64,000 nt of DNA from the NCBI RefSeq assembly GCF_000699445.3, contig NC_067195.1, positions 56,338,465 through 56,402,464 of the forward strand, read 5' to 3'. The position numbers were made by a program, and so were the translations under genes. Within the stretch, counting starts at the first letter, position 1; each line of letters starts with the position of its first letter. Below are positions 45,890 to 57,804 of this stretch, one piece after another. Below the pieces are notes generated by a model. The model did no database searches and was not told the origin of the DNA. It worked only from the letters and a program-made list of their open reading frames with translations. Source of the DNA: Schistosoma haematobium (taxonomy: Eukaryota > Platyhelminthes > Trematoda > Strigeidida > Schistosomatidae).

Positions 45890-47080
45890 TTTTCAGCCAT
45901 GTCATTCAAAGTCTTTGATCATTTGTTGCGATAACCACGTGGGCCCCAACCACGTATTCTGTACCTATTAACATGGGTAATTGACTTCATACACTAGTGC
46001 CATGTTTCTGTTTGGCCGCTCCTAGCTTTCTTCAAGCCCACTCCCACATCACACAACATCGTCCGTCAATGTAGGTGGTGGTTGGGAATATGTAACTCAT
46101 GTTCCAACCTGCTCAGTTGGTAAGGCTTTACCACCTCATCAGCCGATATCCCATCTTTATTTAATACCTTATTCTTAACCCAGGCATTGCTTACTAACTA
46201 GTCGCAGAATACAATGCTTCGAAGACACTTGTGATCGAGAACTAGTAACCCACTAATGTCCTGTATTCTTGATGCTCGTTGTTCACACTCATAAAGTAGG
46301 ATGAAGCAAGCTGTTTCACGGTAAACTCATCCTTTGAATACAAGACAGATATCAGACCTAACTGAAGTTCAGTTGAGCTGTTCCCTAAGGTGTCTTGCCC
46401 ATCGGTTCAGTCACTTGGAATGATAGTGAATAGTAATCCCGTCTCTTTCCTAGATAGTTTGAGACAGCCGGACTTTTAATACTTATTTCTTTGATAAATT
46501 CGAATATTTGTCTACTGTTATTAATGGTTGCTACTTTTCTCATCTCTTCTCTTTTCGCCACCCACCATTGCTCAAGCTTATTACGTAGGCTTTTGATCAG
46601 CTCATGTTTAAGCTGTCTCTGCACTTCCTCATGTTCAGACCTAGACAGGCTGAATTTCCAAATATCTATCAGTTCTGTAGACGCCAAAGAAATTCACTGA
46701 ATTTTCCTAACCTTCTGGTTCAAGTTACTGGTAGATATCACAGTTGTTACATAGAGGTAAATATCACTTCCACGATAGAATAACTTCTATAGTTGTTCTT
46801 AACTTATTCATCGTTAAACTGAACTCTAAGGAGGTTTTTTGCTATGGCCTTTCTGAGTTCAGTAAGATGCAGGTGAATACGTGCTCGAACTGGAGTATGA
46901 TCCGAGTCAAACCATGTGCTCCAGAATGAGCGGTAGTTTTCTCCTCCAACGATGGCTAATCGCAATATGATCTATTTGAGTTTATTGATACGACGATTGT
47001 GGAGGTCGTCAAGTCACACTCTATTTATTATTATGTTTAAAGTTGGTATTTGCCAGGAACAGATTGTTATCTGGACATAG
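45890..47080 (-). mobile_element. Second LINE family, degraded (endonuclease end and linker)
   Basis: On the minus strand the endonuclease C-terminus shows IDHIAISHRWRR (about 46970), then the linker EQWWVAKREEMRKVATINNS and RQIFEFIKEISIKSPAVS (46385-46690). Farther 3' (about 46330-45900) lies non-coding-like sequence with CCCACGTGGTTATCGC. IDHIAISHRW differs from the NQIDKKFRRT version of the RTE at 21430, so this is a separate family of endonuclease-RT LINE. No RT core is left. Confidence 0.7.
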
Positions 47081-48016
47081 TTGCAACAGACAATATCCAT
47101 TATCTATTTACTGAACCACAAAACCCCAAGATCCTCCTAAGTACATTTTGATTTAATTTACATACAACAGTCTTTATAAACCTTATGTACACACAAAGCG
47201 TGGAATAGTCTACTGAACTTTCATGTTATGCTCTACAATATACGACCTACTTGTTATAATGAATTCCATAGAATTTCAATTAATAAATAATTTGTTCATA
47301 GTTGTTTATGTTTGAAATGACTTACATATTATCAGAAGAACTATTGGAAGTAAGCTCAACTTAAAAGTTGTTTCATATTATAACAATCTTTCTAAGAGAC
47401 CATAAAAGTTTAGTAACTATACAAGTATAAGCTTTTACAAAACATTTCGATATTCATCAGTCCCAATTTACCATGAGACAACTTACTAATCAAGCAGAAA
47501 TATTAGCAAGAATAACTTTATTCGATACAATGTAACATAAATTATTCTTTGAATACTTGTCTGCTTTATCTATCATGGTTACTATCTTCAATCGTAAATT
47601 ATTTATAATAGTCTAGCCAGAAATCGATAGTTTGATAAATATTTTGATCAAATCTAAAAACCTTATAAATATAGTAGTAGTAGTGATTCATTCTTTACAT
47701 AAAATTGATCATTATACATAATGTTTAGTGAATGGAAACGAAACTGAATTCTATTTGCTATGTGGTTACTTGAAAAGTAGCTTAATTGGGTATTAGATCG
47801 TGATTTCATTCTGACAGTATATTAAAGCATTGAGTTGTCTTTTTTTTGAGTAAAAGAATAGGATATATTGATTTTCTTATTCAAAACCGCAAAAGTTATT
47901 TTTTCATAAAAATACTTTTATAAGAATAGTGTGTTTGTTCTAAGGTAAATCAATTTTCCGGTTTTTTAATTAGATAGTTAAACGCCCCTATATATAATAT
48001 GTTATTATATTCAAGT
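47081..48016. other. Intron sequence, nothing recognised
   Basis: No supported feature. Confidence 0.5.
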
Positions 48017-48160
48017 ATAACTCCGCCTGTAACTTTTCCAGAGTTATTGCCGGTCTCAAGCCCGGATAAAGGAGGAGGGTTGGGCATGACATTAGCTACC
48101 CCGTCTCGTTAAAAACTAACTCGCTAAAAAACGCTAACCAGAAAAAATAATTCAAACCAT
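48017..48160 (+). mobile_element. RTE 5' leader, isolated copy
   Basis: Starts ACTCCGCCTGTAAC and runs to AAACGCTAACCAGAAA, equal to the first roughly 145 bases of the family. No coding part follows; a SINE B tail fragment starts at about 48163. The first hairpin is AACTTT/AGAGTT. Confidence 0.75.
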
Positions 48161-48162
48161 TT

Positions 48163-48255
48163 AATGTATATTCTAGTATGAAACAATAAACCAGTTTTTC
48201 TAGGTTTTCAGTGATGGTCAAATTTTGATCGATTCATGATCTCAATATGAACTCA
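48163..48255 (+). mobile_element. SINE B tail fragment
   Basis: TAGTATGAAACAATAAACCAG, then TTTTCTAGGTTTTCAGTGATGG and TTGATCGATTCATGATCTC. Only the end of the ribozyme remains. Confidence 0.5.
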
Positions 48256-48754
48256 ACAACCACTATAACTCTGTGCTGATAATCATCATTATTAAATTAA
48301 ACTGTAATAAGAAACGTGGAATCATAACACAAATGTATTGCTGTGATTTACCGCCTTTAATACGGTAAATATTGAATTTCGAAGAAATAATTAAGGTTCT
48401 ATGTTTTGCCTAGAAAATAACCAAATTGAAATTTGGTAAGTGCTTAGTAGTACATCATGCAAATGTTCGTTGTTCATATTTCAACGCAGTATATAGGGAG
48501 AAATATTGTGAAAATCAGAACAATACATATAAGTGAACAGGAAAGTTTCCACTTAGGTCATCATCAGGCTACATGAAGATTTATAGAGATACATGAAAAT
48601 ATTAAACCAGTCAGGGGAATTTATAAGTTAATGATCACAGTGAATTAGATTGCATATCTAAACAGAACAAGTAAAATGTACAAATCGATGACCAAGAGAC
48701 AGATGTACTGGTAGTAGTGATAAGAATAATAAATTAATAAAAGTTCTAATCAAT
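48256..48754. other. Intron sequence, nothing recognised
   Basis: No supported feature. Confidence 0.5.
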
Positions 48755-49055
48755 ATGGATGGTGGCTAGTAGTGGAATCCAAGACGCGCGTTTTGTCCTA
48801 TTTAAGACTCGTCATCTGGCTGTACCTGCATTCCCGGAGTGCACTTTAAATACGAAATGCAGGTACATCCAGCCGACGAGTCCCAAACAGGACGAAACGC
48901 GTGTCCTGGATTCCACTACGAGCCACTATCCATCTTTGCTTAGAATGCTTGTAATTTAAGGCACTATCGAGGCAATACTCACAGTGTGCACATATGCCAA
49001 TAAGAGACTGATCAATCGCAGTCCAATGGGAAGATTCAGACAAACAATATGAAAT
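48755..49055. mobile_element. Head-to-head pair of SINE A copies
   Basis: Left copy minus (48755-48845), right copy plus (48858-49055). Left core ATGACGA with AAAA. Right: stem I ATCCAG/CTGGAT, core CCGACGA (U4 to C), GAAA, GTC, with the full A tail. Confidence 0.85.
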
Positions 49056-49384
49056 GAATTTGAAGTTCAAGTCAGTTGTTGAAAACAGGAAGCAGGTCAA
49101 ACTTTGCTAAATAGACTTTAAAAAAACAATCACTGAAGATTATCAACATTACGTGGTAAAAATTGTTCAAATTATCAAATAGTGAGGAATATAAAAAGGT
49201 GGTCAAGAACAACAAACAAGTAGATGTGAGAAACTCGGTAACATTGTTTACTAAGTCATATCCACTCAAAGAAGTGGCGAAAACGTCACGAATTTTTTAT
49301 GGACATATAAACTAGGGTTATAGGTTTGGATCCCTGTATCTTCTGTAAAAGACGGGATAATAATGTTTTTTTACATATTCATAT

Positions 49385-49385
<1 letters not shown>
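49056..49385. other. Intron sequence, nothing recognised
   Basis: No supported feature. Confidence 0.5.

Positions 49386-49433
<48 letters not shown>
49386..49433. repeat. (AT)n microsatellite
   Basis: About 47 bases of AT repeat. Confidence 0.97.
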
Positions 49434-49434
<1 letters not shown>

Positions 49435-49751
49435 TGAAGCCTGATGTTCCAATTAAAAATAATATTGTCCGATTATATGTGTCGTTCTAAATAATGATTT
49501 GTTTACATAGTCCGTTTTCTTTATAATAAAAGATAAATAACTGAAGTTACCAACGGGAATGTTTACTAATAATAAAATATATAAAAGTAATCATCATTCA
49601 ATCAATACAGATTGAAATCAGTGCAAGTTTAAACTTTATCAATGGTTTCTCAAAAGGTTATCATATTCATTATGACAGGAATAACAGCTGTTCATTCTTT
49701 CCATCTTCTCTTGTTTTTTAAAATTACTTATTTAAGATAATTCAGTGATGT

Positions 49752-49762
49752 AGATTGTTTAT
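49752..49762. repeat. Candidate left target-site duplication
   Basis: AGATTGTTTAT, matching AGATTATTTAT at 50353-50363 in 10 of 11 positions. Confidence 0.5.
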
Positions 49763-50352
49763 TTTTCTGGTTAGCGTTTTTTTAGTGAGTTAGTTTTCTA
49801 CGGGATGGGATCGCTAACCCCATGCCCAACCCTTCTCCTTGACCCGGGCTTGAGACCGCCAGTAACTCGAGAAGAGCTACAGATGGAGTGAGAATCTTCA
49901 ATACCAACGTCAAGGCAGTTCTACTGTACGGAGCTGAAACTTGGAGAACTACAACAACCATCATCAAGAAGGTACAAGTATTTATAAATAATTGTCTACA
50001 TAAGATATTGAACATCCGTTGGCCGGATACCATCAGTAACAGTCTTTTGTGGGAGAGAACAATCCAGTTTACAGTTGAAGAGAAAAGTAGGAAAAGACTA
50101 TGGAAATGGATAGAACATACATTACGCAAATCAAACTGCATCACAAGGTAAGTCCTAACTTGGAATCCTGAAGGGGAGTGGAAAAGAGGAAGGCCAAAGA
50201 ACACATTACGTCAGGAAATGGAATCAGATATGAAAAGGATGAATTAAAACTGGAAGGAGCTGGAAAGGATTGCTCAGGACAGGGTTGGATGGCGAATACT
50301 GGTGAGCGGCCTATGCTCTTCACGAAGAGTAACAGGCGTAATTAAATAAGTA
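49763..50352 (+). mobile_element. RTE copy with inverted 5' leader (twin-priming structure)
   Basis: Left part (49763-49886) is the RTE 5' leader on the minus strand, running inward to its very first bases (ACTCCATC reversed as GATGGAGT). It joins directly the plus-strand RT C-terminus ([20 protein letters not shown], then [12 protein letters not shown]) and the tail AACAGGCGTAATTAAATAAG. The leader end lying at the internal joint and a flanking near-identical 11-mer are what twin-primed reverse transcription produces. About 2.6 kb of the element is missing between the parts. Confidence 0.8.
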
Positions 50353-50363
50353 AGATTATTTAT
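50353..50363. repeat. Candidate right target-site duplication
   Basis: Partner of 49752-49762. Confidence 0.5.
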
Positions 50364-51094
50364 GGACAGTACAATTTCCACAAGTCTCTGCTATACAAAA
50401 AATAATTTCCATTTTTTTCAGAATTTATTGAAGTACTTGTCAAATGGAGTATTTACTTAAATAAGCATATTTACCGAATTGATTGAGTAATTAATCAGTT
50501 GCCTGTATGTTTATACTTTACAATATAAAAATTTGTTAAACAAAATATACTGATCTTCCTAAAATCAATCAGTTTAAAAAAAATTTATTCCCGTTACATT
50601 AGGAGAATGGAAATCTTTTTTTTTGTGTGTGTGTGAATCATAAACATTTGAATGTTTTCGTTACCTTGACAACGTTTGGGGAATATCTGACAATGATAAA
50701 TATAGGCTTCTTCATATTATTTTCATTTTAGAAAATGACATATTAGATAGGATATTTATATTATTGAAGTAAATTTCCTATATAATTAGTATTAGGGAAT
50801 AATCTCATTACATTGAATACAATTCGTTTTCTTTTGTTGTTTTCAATCTGTCTTGTTATAATGCACTTTAGTTTTGTAAAATGAAAATGAATTAAAAGTT
50901 AAATTTCTTATCAAGTTACATAAACATTTTGAAAATTATATTGACTTAGGGTTTTAAATGTTTATTTAGAAAATTAAATTTAGTTTGTTTTGTCTTTGTT
51001 TACTTCTAATTTGTTTTTCATTTGATTGACTAATCGACCAGTTTGTCCAAGGTTTTTTTCCTTACTTTTTTTTAACAATGTTGATTACATAAGC
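50364..51094. other. Intron sequence, nothing recognised
   Basis: AT-rich, no supported feature. Confidence 0.5.
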
Positions 51095-51245
51095 AATGAT
51101 AGATAGTAGCTAGCAGTGGAATCCAGGACGCGTGTTTCGTCCTATTTGGGACTCGTCAACTGGATGTACCTGCATCTCAGAGTTGATGTTCACTCTGGAA
51201 CTCAAACCCAGTACCATTCGTTTCAAACGCCATCGCGTGTTGATT
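51095..51245 (-). mobile_element. SINE A, hammerhead with one core change
   Basis: B-box-like GGGTTTGAGTTCC, ribozyme with stem I ATCCAG/CTGGAT, core TTGACGA (C3 to U), stem II GTCC/GGAC, GAAA and GTC. Sense orientation with respect to the Di-Ras transcript. Tail missing. Confidence 0.8.
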
Positions 51246-51442
51246 ACGATTAATGTCATAAGTAAAATAGTAGTTATACTAAAAAGAGATCTCTGAAGTT
51301 ATTAAAATAGTTAAATGGAATTAGACAAGTGTACTGAGGTATTATGCAACTATCATTTATTAATGTTCAGTTACCAAACAACATTGAGATGTATCCTGAT
51401 ACTTTAGTTATCTTGGCAACACAGAAAATTATTAAATTTTTA
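51246..51442. other. Intron sequence, nothing recognised
   Basis: No supported feature. Confidence 0.5.
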
Positions 51443-51665
51443 GTGACCCATAACGTGACTCCAATTATATCGTAGGATAATACATTCCGCCAATCCTCGT
51501 ATATAGTCGTCTACTTAAATCGCGTTAAAGAATAATGGAATTAAAATAAGTCAAATACGAGAATGGATTTCGAGTACGTATATATCATACAATCATTGAT
51601 TCAGACAGACAATCAAAGAAACGAAGTGAAACGAAATGACATGCAGTGGAGAAGGCATGTGCGCT
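51443..51665 (-). mobile_element. Foldback/TIR element, half copy
   Basis: Begins GTGACCCATAACGTGACTCC and contains AATCCTCGTATATAG, TAATGGAATTAAAATAAGTC and GAAACGAAGTGAAACGAAAT, equal to 56175-56446 reversed. Confidence 0.6.
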
Positions 51666-52379
51666 AACTCACTTTAATGAAGCGTTAATGAATATTTATA
51701 GTCAGAACAAAATAAGTTACAGACATGTGATGAATAAAATAAATGTACACACATACACTCACATAAAATTGTCAAGGTTAACAAACAAATAATTAACAAG
51801 GTCAAAATGTCACTCAAGAAGGCTGGGTAAATTGGCTTTATCTGGATGCTAGATTAAGCTATTTGGGCTTGACATAGCAACGGACATTACAAATTACAAT
51901 CCAACAAATCAACTTCAGTTACCTAATAATACAGAATGGATCACATTCATCGTCATCGGTAAATCATTATCTTATTCTTTACTTGAATTCACAGGTCACA
52001 GTTATTCAATAAAGCTGAAGTTTTCATTTCTAATGTACTAATTGTGTCAGGTTTAGCAATGCTGCTCTATAACAAGCCCTACAGCCTCGTCACATAAGGA
52101 AATTAACGCATATGTAACAGCTTTATCGATTAAATCAAGTTGTAGTAAATCAAGACAAGCTATTGCATTTCTATTTGTAATGTATTATTGTGTGGGTTTA
52201 GGAATTATATACTAACAGTAAGGACAAGTGATCAACGGGACTCCTTTAAGTTTGGTTCATTTTAATTTTGTTTCTGATAGAAGATAAAATCAGATTTATT
52301 TTTTAGGACAAGTAAAACCTGTCGTTTATTTATAACGATTTTAATTTTCCTGTTTTAGATGTTTATGATTGCAACTAAT
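51666..52379. other. Intron sequence, nothing recognised
   Basis: No supported feature. Confidence 0.5.
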
Positions 52380-52570
52380 ATGTCACTTGATAAGAGACTG
52401 GTCAGTCACAAATAACAATAATGTGAAGATTCAAACATTTACTAATAAAATACATGTCCGTCGAATAAGCTAATGACTATCTGGACTCAAAAGCCCAAAT
52501 AATAACCCATATAGGTTTGAAGTGTAAGGTACTCAGTTCAAGTGTGAGTGAAAATCAACAGTAGAATGCA
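52380..52570 (+). mobile_element. SINE A tail joined to SINE A head
   Basis: TGATAAGAGACTGGTCAGTC (tail) is followed by CTATCTGGACTCAAAAGCCC and CTCAGTTCAAGTGTGAGTG (head with decayed A- and B-box). A tail-to-head order points to a tandem repeat; no ribozyme is left. Confidence 0.5.
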
Positions 52571-52684
52571 AATATATTGACACAACCAAAACTCTTCATG
52601 CGACTGTTGGATTTCACTATTAGCTATTTACTTTAATAAATAAATGCTTGTTTTATAAAAATAGCAGGATATTTAAATAAAACA

Positions 52685-53155
52685 GAACATCTGAAGATGG
52701 TGGTTGGAACATGGACCTAAGTTTCGGGCTATTTTAGCACTGGTCAGCAAGGTGTACTTGCAATTTTGAGGGAGCATCACTTCCCTCCCATCAATCAATC
52801 GTAAATACAACCCAGTCCTACAAGAGGTCAGTCATAGCCCGGATAGCTCAGTGGTAACGTCTCTGACTGTGAAGCTGGGTAACACGGAATAGAATCCATC
52901 AGGGAGCATTAGCTCCCTCATGATTACAGGTTTACCTTTCTGACGAGTGTCAAAATAGCACAAAACGTAGGTCCAGGGTTTCCTGTTGATAACCACCAAC
53001 CACCATCTCATTCCAACATAGTACATGTAATGTCAAGTTACCTAGACTAGTGACCATATTGCAACTTTGTCGATAGGATTCGATCTATATTAAGAAAGAT
53101 CTGACATATATAACATTGAACACTACCCAATGATCAATCAGTTGTAAAAGTACAC
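52685..53155. mobile_element. Head-to-head pair of SINE C copies
   Basis: Left copy minus (52685-52800): core CTGACCA (G8 to C), GAAA, GTC. Right copy plus (about 52815-53155), near full length: tRNA-like head GGATAGCTCAGTGGTAACG and GAATAGAATCC, core CTGACGA but AAAA for GAAA (G12 to A), then the long C body ending GATCAATCAGTTGTAAAAG. Confidence 0.8.
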
Positions 53156-53268
53156 CTTCAGTAATGTCTGTTATTTATATTTCAAATAGTCACATCTATT
53201 CTTCTATTCGATTGTTTATTTATGATTCAAATAAATAACATGGTTTTATTTTTTTCCTTTTTTTGGAG

Positions 53269-53330
53269 GTGCTGAGTGTTATGCCCGATAAGGATAATCA
53301 GTGGCAAATTTTGGGATCTAATTGTAACCT
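53269..53330 (+). repeat. Partial LTR start duplicated upstream
   Basis: GGAGGTGCTGAG and TGTTATGCCCGATAAGGATA, AATCAGTGGCAAATTTTGGG repeat the sequence at 53421-53480. The segment between (53331-53412) is not repeated. Confidence 0.5.
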
Positions 53331-53412
53331 GGGCATATGAGGATCAAACAATGTTTCATGGGGTAGGATGACCCCGGAAAACTTAAAAGCCGGATATCAA
53401 CTGCGGATCTCC

Positions 53413-53427
53413 AAAAAAGGGGAGGTG
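53413..53427 (+). other. Polypurine tract
   Basis: AAAAAAGGGGAGGTG directly before TGTTATGCC, the place and composition of the plus-strand primer site of an LTR retrotransposon. Confidence 0.5.
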
Positions 53428-53834
53428 TGTTATGCCCCGATAAGAATAATCAGTAGTAATTTTTGGGATCCATTTGTGGATCAATACTATACGTATATTT
53501 TACCGTGAAATTGTTAATTAACTAAACTATTCTTATCGATTAAATGTTAAATATTTCTATGGCAGTCGATTGACTAAATCATCGATTAAATGTTTAAAAA
53601 TACTTCCATGGTAATATCGATTATATACATATAATTGATATACATACTTTTGAATTGTGATTGTGGATCGCTGTGTGATCGCTCGTCTCTGGCTGTTTGC
53701 AGAATATACCTTCCCATTCCAAGCTTGGACTTCTCCCTCTAGTTAGCGGGGTAGGGATGCATCAATTAGCTAGCTTACTGGTCTTTCGTCACTGAGTCTT
53801 TGTTCTCGTTCACAGATTAAGTGAACTCGTGACA
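53428..53834 (+). mobile_element. 3' LTR with polypurine tract
   Basis: About 407 bases from TGTTATGCCCCGATAAG to ...CTCGTGACA, with TG...CA ends, after a polypurine tract. No gag, protease or integrase coding was found upstream. The right end is a guess from the first CA after the composition change. Confidence 0.4.
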
Positions 53835-54534
53835 GCATCAACCCTAGCAGTAAGATGATAAGAGTTTTCACCTGATACACTTTATTATTTCAAATTTTTT
53901 TAAAATTTTTATTCTGATTAAAAATTTTCCTCTTTATTTTTTATTTTGTTTTAATCAAATAATGCACTTTTAAAAGATACTTTTGACTTTTCTTTTCCCT
54001 AAGAAATAAGAAATTATGAGCTTAAATTGAACTTGGATATTACATAAATTTATTTCTTTTTTTCTTAAAAAAAGAAAAAAATTAGTTTCTGACCTAATTA
54101 ATTATTTTTTTTAATTTTTGCAAATGTTTCAAAAAATTGTTATCTTAATTGGATGATAGTTGAAAGTTGTTGTTGCTGTTGTTGTTTTTTTGCTATCTGA
54201 AATTTTGTTAATATTCTTTTCTTTTCTTTTTTTTTTGAAGGACATATAACTTTCAGTCAGGGTTTTTCTTTGTTTTTTTCCAAAAATACTACTTACCAGT
54301 TGATTACAAGTATTATATGTATTATGAATTCTATTTGTTTAACTAAAAAGATGTATTTGTTATGTAAACAGTTTTCATTTTCATTTTATTTAATGCATTC
54401 ACTGAATGATAGATAAATTTTTTATTTGTTTGTTTTAATTCAAGTAATGGATAAGTTTACTTATTCTCAATTTAGATAGAAGGCTATGGGTTTATGTATT
54501 CGTGTATTAAAAAATAATTTAATTATTATTTAAG
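53835..54534. other. T-rich intron sequence, nothing recognised
   Basis: Long T and A runs (53880-54280); no supported feature. Confidence 0.5.
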
Positions 54535-54720
54535 TAAAGGTTCAGTGTTCATGCGCGAAAGTGAAAAGTCCTAGGTTCGAATTTTGCGGTGGGCAGGATC
54601 GTGGATGCTCACTACTGAAGGGTCCTATACTAGGATGAAACGGCCATCCAGTGCTTCGACGTTTTCCATGGTGGTCTAGCTCCAATTGACTCATGAATCC
54701 AATTGTTAAATAAAATACAC
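54535..54720 (+). mobile_element. SINE B, hammerhead with one core change
   Basis: B-box AGGTTCGAATT, then stem I CACT-, core CTGAAGG (A9 to G), stem II GTCC/GGAT, GAAA, triplet ATC, CAGTGC, then tail TCCAATTGACTCATGAATCC. Confidence 0.85.
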
Positions 54721-55117
54721 GTGTAGATTATTCAATGTAAAATAAAAACTCCGAAAGTTCTGTTCCATACATAAACACCATTCTAAATGAGAATAAATTT
54801 CCAACCGTTAGATCTCATAGTAAGTACATTATTTCATAAACATTGACTTATTAACTCAGTGGTCTATATTATCAATTCTGTTATAAGGCAAAATAAAACG
54901 ATCATTTAATCTTTGTTACTGTTCAGTGATATTTGGGCTAACAGCAATCGTTGTTACAAACCTATTTTAATTATTAATAGAAAATTTAAGTCTGTTATTG
55001 ACTATTATTATCCTTAATTGACCGTTTTTTTTGTAGTAATTCATTAGTAAAATTCAACTCGATAAGATCATCAGTTGATCAAATGACGTTGAAAATTTCC
55101 AAAATAGTACATCACTT
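54721..55117. other. Intron sequence, nothing recognised
   Basis: No supported feature. Confidence 0.5.
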
Positions 55118-55200
55118 TGAGATGGTGGAGAAGATTTGTAGCTCAGGTGGATGGTTTTGATGGAATTTTCGCTCCGGCTCCAAGGACAAAACTACATCAG
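55118..55200 (-). mobile_element. PLE-terminus fragment
   Basis: GAGATGGTGGAGAAGATTTG, then TAGCTCAGGTGGATGGTTTT matches 63854-63900 and extends the terminus seen at 12549. The part with the hammerhead is absent. Confidence 0.5.
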
Positions 55201-55575
55201 TACATCACTTTATTTTTTCTAGTTTCCACAAACAAAGTAATTAAGTATGTTTACAAAAGCAAATTATCCTATTCAACTTCTTCATTTAGTTGTCTCAAAC
55301 AGAGTAAAAAATGGGATGCAATAATTTAATTAATTGGGTGAAAGTATTTGAAGGAATTGTTATACCAAATTTTCTTGTTAGTACACTATTCAACAAAATC
55401 TGTAGAATCAAACTACAGTTTACTATAATGTCTAAAAAATTTCCAATTTTGATCTTCGATAGATAACAATTAGAGACCAGAAAGTGCTAAATAGTTGTTC
55501 AGACCTTCCATTAAGATTCTCAACTGTGTTTACCCACGATCTCTATACTAATATAAAATATTTGTATAGCTCCTC
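55201..55575. other. Intron sequence, nothing recognised
   Basis: No supported feature. Confidence 0.5.
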
Positions 55576-55710
55576 TTAACTCCGACCGGAGTCCCTCCGG
55601 GGGCTACTGCCTGTCCCAAGCCCGGATAAAGAAGGAGGGTTGTGCATGGCGTTAGTGACCCCATCCCATAGAAAACTAACTCGCTAAAAAACGCTAATTA
55701 GAAATAGCTC
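55576..55710 (+). mobile_element. RTE 5' leader, isolated copy
   Basis: Starts ACTCCGACCGGAGTCCC and ends AAACGCTAATTAGAAAT. First hairpin AGTCCC/GGGGCT. No coding part follows. Confidence 0.75.
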
Positions 55711-56174
55711 CCCTTGAGGTTCAGTGACTGTTCAAGATCAGTTCGTAATTTCATTTACAAAACTCTACATTCTTCGAAATCCACATTTATTAATGTCTAT
55801 TCTTTTTATTAGCTCATTTCAAAAATAGCAAAATAGTTTTCTCTACGAGTGAAAATTTCTTCAACCAAAAAATATTATTTCAGTAAGTTTGATAGTATGA
55901 GTTTTTAAACAACGTGACTACACAATGATACGGTTATGAATGTTTTCTATAGGAAACATTTTGCAGTGCTCTTTATTTTAAATGGATTATTGTTTAAAAC
56001 GTAAAACGTTTTATAAAGTAATACTTCCACACATTTTACCGTAACTTTTGTAATCATACGGCCGTACAGTTTCCTAAAGAATTTAGATAGCATTCACTTA
56101 ATTTGATTTTGCCAAAGCGCAATTTAAATGATGGTGATTTTTCACACACCTTTATGAATTTTCATATTATGGAT
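55711..56174. other. Intron sequence, nothing recognised
   Basis: No supported feature. Confidence 0.5.
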
Positions 56175-56446
56175 AGGTATTCAATACCTCACCATCTCCA
56201 CTGTGCATCATTTCGTTTCGCTTTGCTCTCTTCTATTCGCTCCCTTTTCTTCGTTTCCTTGATTGTTTGTCCAGATCAACGATTGTATGAAACATAAGTA
56301 TTCGAAATTCACTCTTGTATTTAGCTTATTTGATTCCGTTATTCACTAACGAAATTCGATCTGATAATTATATACAAGGGTAACTGGAATGTATATTTCA
56401 ACAACAATCATTCATACTGTCCAATTAGTGTCAGATATAAGGTCAC
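56175..56446 (+). mobile_element. Foldback/TIR element, half copy
   Basis: Pyrimidine-rich inner part (CATTTCGTTTCGCTTTGC, then CTTCGTTTCCTTGATTG), then AAGTATTCGAAATTCACTC and the terminal GTGTCAGATATAAGGTCAC. Confidence 0.6.
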
Positions 56447-57649
56447 AAAAATTCTATTTATCTTTACATATTCAGTTGGTTCAAGTTCATATTATTATCA
56501 ATTGATCTATTTAGGTCATATTAATCCTTCAGTACAATATAAGTTTGACATCAGCATTTGACTTTGTAATACAGTATTATATTCAAAAATGGAAGAAAAC
56601 ACTACAGTCATTATAAGTTTCCATTAGATCTTTAAGTTTACAATAGAGATCCAGGAAATGAATGAAAGAATTTAAAAGAAATTCATTGTCATCTTTATAC
56701 TGTTTATTTTTATAAACCGGAATCTTTTTTTGGTATTTGAAAAGTAGAAATCAGCATTTCATTATATCTATATATGTAACCTTTGAAGTAGTTCTTGATT
56801 GAATTTAATTGATACCGGAATCAATGAAGGTCGTTTATGTAAACTACGTATAACATTTTATTGTATGTCTTAAGTACAATATTATTATTAATAGCATTAT
56901 TAATTTTAGCTTAATTATTTATCATACTATATATAACAACATATTCAATGTAACTGGTCAACATATTTTGTATGACCTGATGGTAATAACCATGATAAAT
57001 GTCCTATTAAATACATAATTCATGATAATACATTACAGAGAAACTAATACTGTAGACATTGAATAGGAACACGAAATCTGTTAAGATGATTATATTACAA
57101 TGCTTGACGGTTAAATTTTAATATTTTTAATCTGAGATATCTGGTTGAACTGACCTAATATCTTTAGATTAACCTATTAAACAATATAAAATTGACTAGT
57201 GGATGAATAAAAAGTTCTTTTGACATTGGTTAATGAATTAGCGATCTTAAGTTGTGTTAACTGACATTACACAGTTTTACACACAAAAAGACTCAATATG
57301 AGCAAATGTATTACTTGTTATATATTATGTTGAAAATTGAAGTTATTCTACACTACATAGGAGTAACTCACATACATAATAACTTAATCTCATGGATAGT
57401 AGATAGAAATAATCACAGTGAACTTTGACAAAACCAAAACAATTATTAGATGACTTCATCAATGATCTCTTGAATAGACTGAATATTTTCTAATGTCATT
57501 ACGTGAATTAATTAGAAAACATCATAAAACGTATAGTTCATAAATATTCGTCTGAAAGAATTTGGATGAATAGACAATAGCTGATATATAAGATATTCAT
57601 GTTATAACCAAAAATATACAATAGTTAGTTTAACATATTAAGTTAGTTT
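56447..57649. other. Intron sequence next to exon 1, nothing recognised
   Basis: About 1.2 kb of AT-rich sequence without repeat copies. First-intron sequence near exon 1 may hold regulatory sites, but none can be named. Confidence 0.5.
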
Positions 57650-57651
57650 AC

Positions 57652-57789
57652 CTGTCTATATGTATCTTCTATGGTTGGAATATATGTCTCACGGAATGTT
57701 CCACGTACAAATCGAAGTACAAGTGATGTTTTACCAACTCCTCCTGAACCATATACAGCTACACGATAATCTGTTGGCTGTTCTGGCAT
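57652..57789 (-). CDS. Di-Ras small GTPase, exon 1 (residues 1-46)
   Basis: Encodes [20 protein letters not shown], then [20 protein letters not shown] and EDTYRQ. It holds the P-loop GSGGVGKT (residues 14-21) that binds the phosphates of GTP, and switch I with YIPTIEDTY (36-44). The ATG is supported by the near-identity of MPEQ-x(2)-DYRV to the known Di-Ras start. The donor is CAG|GTAAAC (57654-57650). Together with exon 2 it gives 281 residues, about 80 more than vertebrate Di-Ras, all at the C-terminus. Di-Ras proteins are plasma-membrane regulators, in vertebrates mostly of neurons; the role in this worm is unknown. Confidence 0.95.
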
Positions 57790-57804
57790 TGTTCACAAGT
57801 TCTT

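Noticed and set aside
45890..46330. A further hammerhead at CTGATGAGG on the minus strand of the second LINE
   Set aside because: No GAAA with a closing stem II follows at a usable distance.
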